Shown: positions 61,797 through 64,000 of the stretch, piece by piece
How positions within the stretch are numbered: the first letter of the stretch is position 1
How the letters are laid out: the number at the start of each line of letters is the position of its first letter
From: Epibacterium sp. Ofav1-8
GTDB taxonomy: Bacteria; Pseudomonadota; Alphaproteobacteria; Rhodobacterales; Rhodobacteraceae
Direction of reading: 5' to 3'
DNA length: 64,000 nucleotides
Assembly (NCBI RefSeq): GCF_022348185.1
Contig: NZ_JAKRFD010000001.1
Coordinates: 1-64,000 of the forward strand
Notes under the pieces: model-generated
Seen by the model: only the letters and a program-made list of their open reading frames with translations
Told to the model about the DNA's origin: nothing
Databases searched by the model: none
Made by a program: the position numbers and the translations under genes

Positions 61797-63317
61797 ATGC
61801 TCGAAGGTTTGATGATCGGCCTCTCTACGGCCTTTTCCGTTACAAATATCCTGATGGTAATCGGCGGCTGTCTGATCGGGACATTCATCGGGATGCTGCC
61901 GGGGCTTGGCCCCATGTCCATCATTGCGATCATGATCCCGGTTGCGATCACGCTGGGCGATCCGTCGGCGGCGCTCATCCTGCTGGCCGGGGTCTATTAT
62001 GGCGCGATCTTCGGGGGCTCGACCTCGTCGATCCTGCTCAACGCGCCGGGGGTCGCGGGCACCGTGGCCTCCAGTTTCGATGGCTACCCGATGGCGCGCG
62101 CCGGCATGGCCGGCAAGGCGCTGACCATTGCGGCGATCTCGTCCTTCATGGGGGGCACCATCGGCGCGATCCTGTTGATGGTCTTTGCGCCGATGCTGTC
62201 GACGGTTGCCCTCCTGTTCCACTCGGCCGAGTATTTCGCGCTGATGGTCGTGGGTCTTTCCGCGATCGCGGCCTTTGCCGGCACCGGCAATGTGGCCAAG
62301 GCGCTGATGATGACGCTTCTGGGGCTGATGATGGCCACGGTCGGCGAGGGCGCATTGTTCAACATGCCGCGCTTCACCATGGGGCTGATGGATCTGCAAT
62401 CCGGCTTCAGCTTTATCACGCTGGCGATGGCGATGTTTGCCCTGCCCGAGGCGATCTTTCTGGTGATGAACCCGAAACGCTCCGCCCAGGGGGGCGAGGA
62501 CGGTGGCAAGATCACTGGCCTGCGGATCTCCGGCCAGGAGGCGCGCAAGATCGCGCCCGTGATCGGTCGCCAGTCCATCCAGGGTTTCTTTATTGGCGTG
62601 TTGCCGGGCGCGGGGGCGACGATCGCCTCCTTCCTCGGCTACGCGGTGGAGCGTAATATCGCCTCTGAGGAAGAGCAGAAAGAGTTCGGCAAAGGCGCCA
62701 TCAAGGGGCTCGCCGCACCGGAGACCGCAAATAACGCGGCCTGTACCGGATCGTTTGTGCCGCTCCTGACGCTGGGTATTCCGGGGTCGGGCACCACGGC
62801 GATCCTGTTGGGGGCGTTGATTGCGCTCAACGTGACGCCGGGGCCGCGGCTGATGGTGGATAGCCCGCATATCTTCTGGGCGGTCATCATCTCGATGTAT
62901 ATCGGCAACCTTGTGCTCCTGGTGCTGAACCTGCCGCTCATCCCCTATATCGCCAAGGTCCTGTCGATCCCGCGCAACTATCTGATCCCGTTCATTTTGT
63001 TCTTCACCCTAATGGGGTCCTATATCGGACAGAACAACGCGACAGAGCTGTTGATCCTCGTGGGCTTTGGCATCTGTGCGACGGTGCTGCGGTTTGCGGA
63101 TTATCCGCTGGCGCCTCTGCTCATCGGTTTCATTCTGGGGCGGATGCTGGAGGATAACTTTGCGCGCTCAATGCAGATCTATGACGGCATTTCCTTCATC
63201 CTTGACCGTCCGATGACGCTGGGGCTGTTGGTGTTGGCCATTCTGCTGGTGATCGTGCCGAGCTACCGTGCGCGCCGTGCCCGCGCCCGTGCGGCCGGGG
63301 TGGCCGATGGGGATTAA
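61797..63317 (+). CDS. tctA: tripartite tricarboxylate transporter large membrane subunit
   Basis: 506 residues, about 12 spans. Conserved TctA motifs: GTFIGMLPGLGPMSIIAIMIP, YYGAIFGGSTSSILLNAPG, GVLPGAGATIASFLGYAVE and GIPGSGTTAILLGALI. It is 12 nt after tctB. Its stop is overlapped 11 nt by a CoA-transferase gene, suggesting the imported acid is CoA-activated. Confidence 0.93.
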   Translation: MLEGLMIGLSTAFSVTNILMVIGGCLIGTFIGMLPGLGPMSIIAIMIPVAITLGDPSAALILLAGVYYGAIFGGSTSSILLNAPGVAGTVASSFDGYPMARAGMAGKALTIAAISSFMGGTIGAILLMVFAPMLSTVALLFHSAEYFALMVVGLSAIAAFAGTGNVAKALMMTLLGLMMATVGEGALFNMPRFTMGLMDLQSGFSFITLAMAMFALPEAIFLVMNPKRSAQGGEDGGKITGLRISGQEARKIAPVIGRQSIQGFFIGVLPGAGATIASFLGYAVERNIASEEEQKEFGKGAIKGLAAPETANNAACTGSFVPLLTLGIPGSGTTAILLGALIALNVTPGPRLMVDSPHIFWAVIISMYIGNLVLLVLNLPLIPYIAKVLSIPRNYLIPFILFFTLMGSYIGQNNATELLILVGFGICATVLRFADYPLAPLLIGFILGRMLEDNFARSMQIYDGISFILDRPMTLGLLVLAILLVIVPSYRARRARARAAGVADGD

Positions 63318-64000
63318 ACCGCTCTCCGGGGTTCGGGTTCTTGACCTGACCAATGTGCTTGCGGGGCCGTATTGCTGTTATCAGCTGGCCCTGCTCGGTG
63401 CAGAAGTCATCAAGGTCGAGCGCCCCGGCACCGGCGATCTGGCCCGGCAACTGGGGGCCGATCCGGAGCGGAATAAATCCCTGATGGGGGTGAGTTTTCT
63501 GGCGCAGAACGCGCAGAAGAAATCCGTAACCCTCGACATGAAACACGACCAGGGCAAGGCGCTTCTCAAGCGCCTTGTTCGCACATCTGAGGTATTGGTT
63601 GAGAACTTCCGTCCCGGCGTCATGGCGCGTCTTGGCCTTGGATATGAAGTGCTGAAGGCGGAAAATCCAAACCTCATCTACTGCGCCATCAGCGGCTTTG
63701 GACAGGACGGTGCGTGGAAGGACAACCCCGCCTATGACCAGATCGTGCAGGGGATCAGCGGCGTGATGTCGATCACCGGAGATGGCGATAGCGCGCCGTT
63801 GCGGGTGGGCTACCCGCTGGCCGATACCGTGGGCGGCATGACCGCAGCCTTTGCGATCGCGGCAGCGCTCAACGACCCGGAGCGCGGCGCGTTTCTGGAT
63901 ATCTCCATGACCGAGGCGGTGATTTCCACCATGGGATGGGTGGTGTCCAACCATCTGATCGCAGGGCAAACCCCCGGCGCACATGGCAATGAGAACACCA
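63307..64000 (+). CDS. CaiB/BaiF family CoA-transferase, N-terminal part (cut by window edge)
   Basis: 231 residues are visible from MGIKPLSGVRVLDLTNVLAGPYC. Family III CoA-transferase features: LGAEVIKVERPGTGD, KKSVTLDMKHDQGKALLKRLV, LVENFRPGVMARLGLGYE and the likely catalytic Asp in VGYPLADTVGG. It transfers CoA between carboxylates. Translational overlap with tctA suggests it activates the tricarboxylate-transporter substrate. The C-terminus lies beyond the window. Confidence 0.88.
   Translation, partial: MGIKPLSGVRVLDLTNVLAGPYCCYQLALLGAEVIKVERPGTGDLARQLGADPERNKSLMGVSFLAQNAQKKSVTLDMKHDQGKALLKRLVRTSEVLVENFRPGVMARLGLGYEVLKAENPNLIYCAISGFGQDGAWKDNPAYDQIVQGISGVMSITGDGDSAPLRVGYPLADTVGGMTAAFAIAAALNDPERGAFLDISMTEAVISTMGWVVSNHLIAGQTPGAHGNENT

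Noticed and set aside
61253-62870. Long alternative frames on both strands over tctB and tctA (467 and 495 codons)
   Set aside because: Low-complexity Arg/Asp/Gly/His composition; TctB and TctA are intact in another frame.
1-64000. Mobile elements, CRISPR arrays, tRNA and rRNA genes
   Set aside because: I looked for transposase-like proteins, regular spaced repeats and tRNA-like cloverleaf sequences and saw none; small RNAs cannot be excluded by eye.

Overview
The window reads as a high-GC alphaproteobacterial chromosome, most likely Rhodobacterales (Roseobacter group). Many high-affinity periplasmic transporters (four ABC-type systems, one TRAP, one TTT), a choline-sulfatase start, a single flagellin of alphaproteobacterial size and tightly coupled ATGA/TAATG operons all fit that group. 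This is inferred from protein resemblance, not from a marker gene. I saw no rRNA, tRNA, IS element, phage gene or CRISPR array.

Layout. 1-124: start of a choline sulfatase (minus). 289-10574: amino-sugar locus around a divergent control region. Leftward: murQ, sugar SBP, two permeases, Gfo/Idh oxidoreductase, ATPase. Rightward: BadF-type GlcNAc kinase, GntR regulator, NagB-II/AgaS-type deaminase, nagA. 10642-14107: fdhD, a small winged-helix-like protein and a YdeP-type molybdoenzyme. 14459-17801: a three-gene xanthine-oxidase-family dehydrogenase (2Fe-2S subunit, Tat-exported Mo subunit, dihaem cytochrome c). 18214-28976: a dipeptide-type ABC transporter with two tandem SBPs, a ProC-like reductase, a TetR regulator and an N-methylproline-demethylase-like flavoenzyme. 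29000-32105: GGDEF-EAL protein and MauG/CcpA-like dihaem peroxidase. 32663-33508: lone flagellin with a clear terminator.

33603-41502: TRAP operon with M81 (MlrC-like) protein, DSD1-type PLP enzyme, PfkB kinase and RidA, divergent from an RpiR regulator. 41506-52867: a ChiS-like hybrid sensor kinase with an apparent ChiS-family C-terminal DNA-binding domain, divergent from a chitooligosaccharide-binding-protein (CBP) type ABC operon ending in a GNAT protein and a cytoplasmic GH20 hexosaminidase. 52912-57083: mdeR-mdeA-mdeB methionine gamma-lyase locus. 57092-63317: tctDE with an extra SBP, divergent from tctCBA. 63307-64000: start of a CoA-transferase.

The two amino-sugar loci complement each other. 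The CBP-type transporter would import chitooligosaccharides, GH20 would release GlcNAc, and the kinase, NagA and deaminase of the first locus would carry it to fructose-6-phosphate. The most notable system is the ChiS/CBP-like module, best known from Vibrio, here in an alphaproteobacterium with a leader that contains a GAGGAG-looped hairpin and a short upstream ORF. Recurrent themes are strong hairpins just after SBP genes and symmetric operator-like sequences in nearly every divergent intergenic region.
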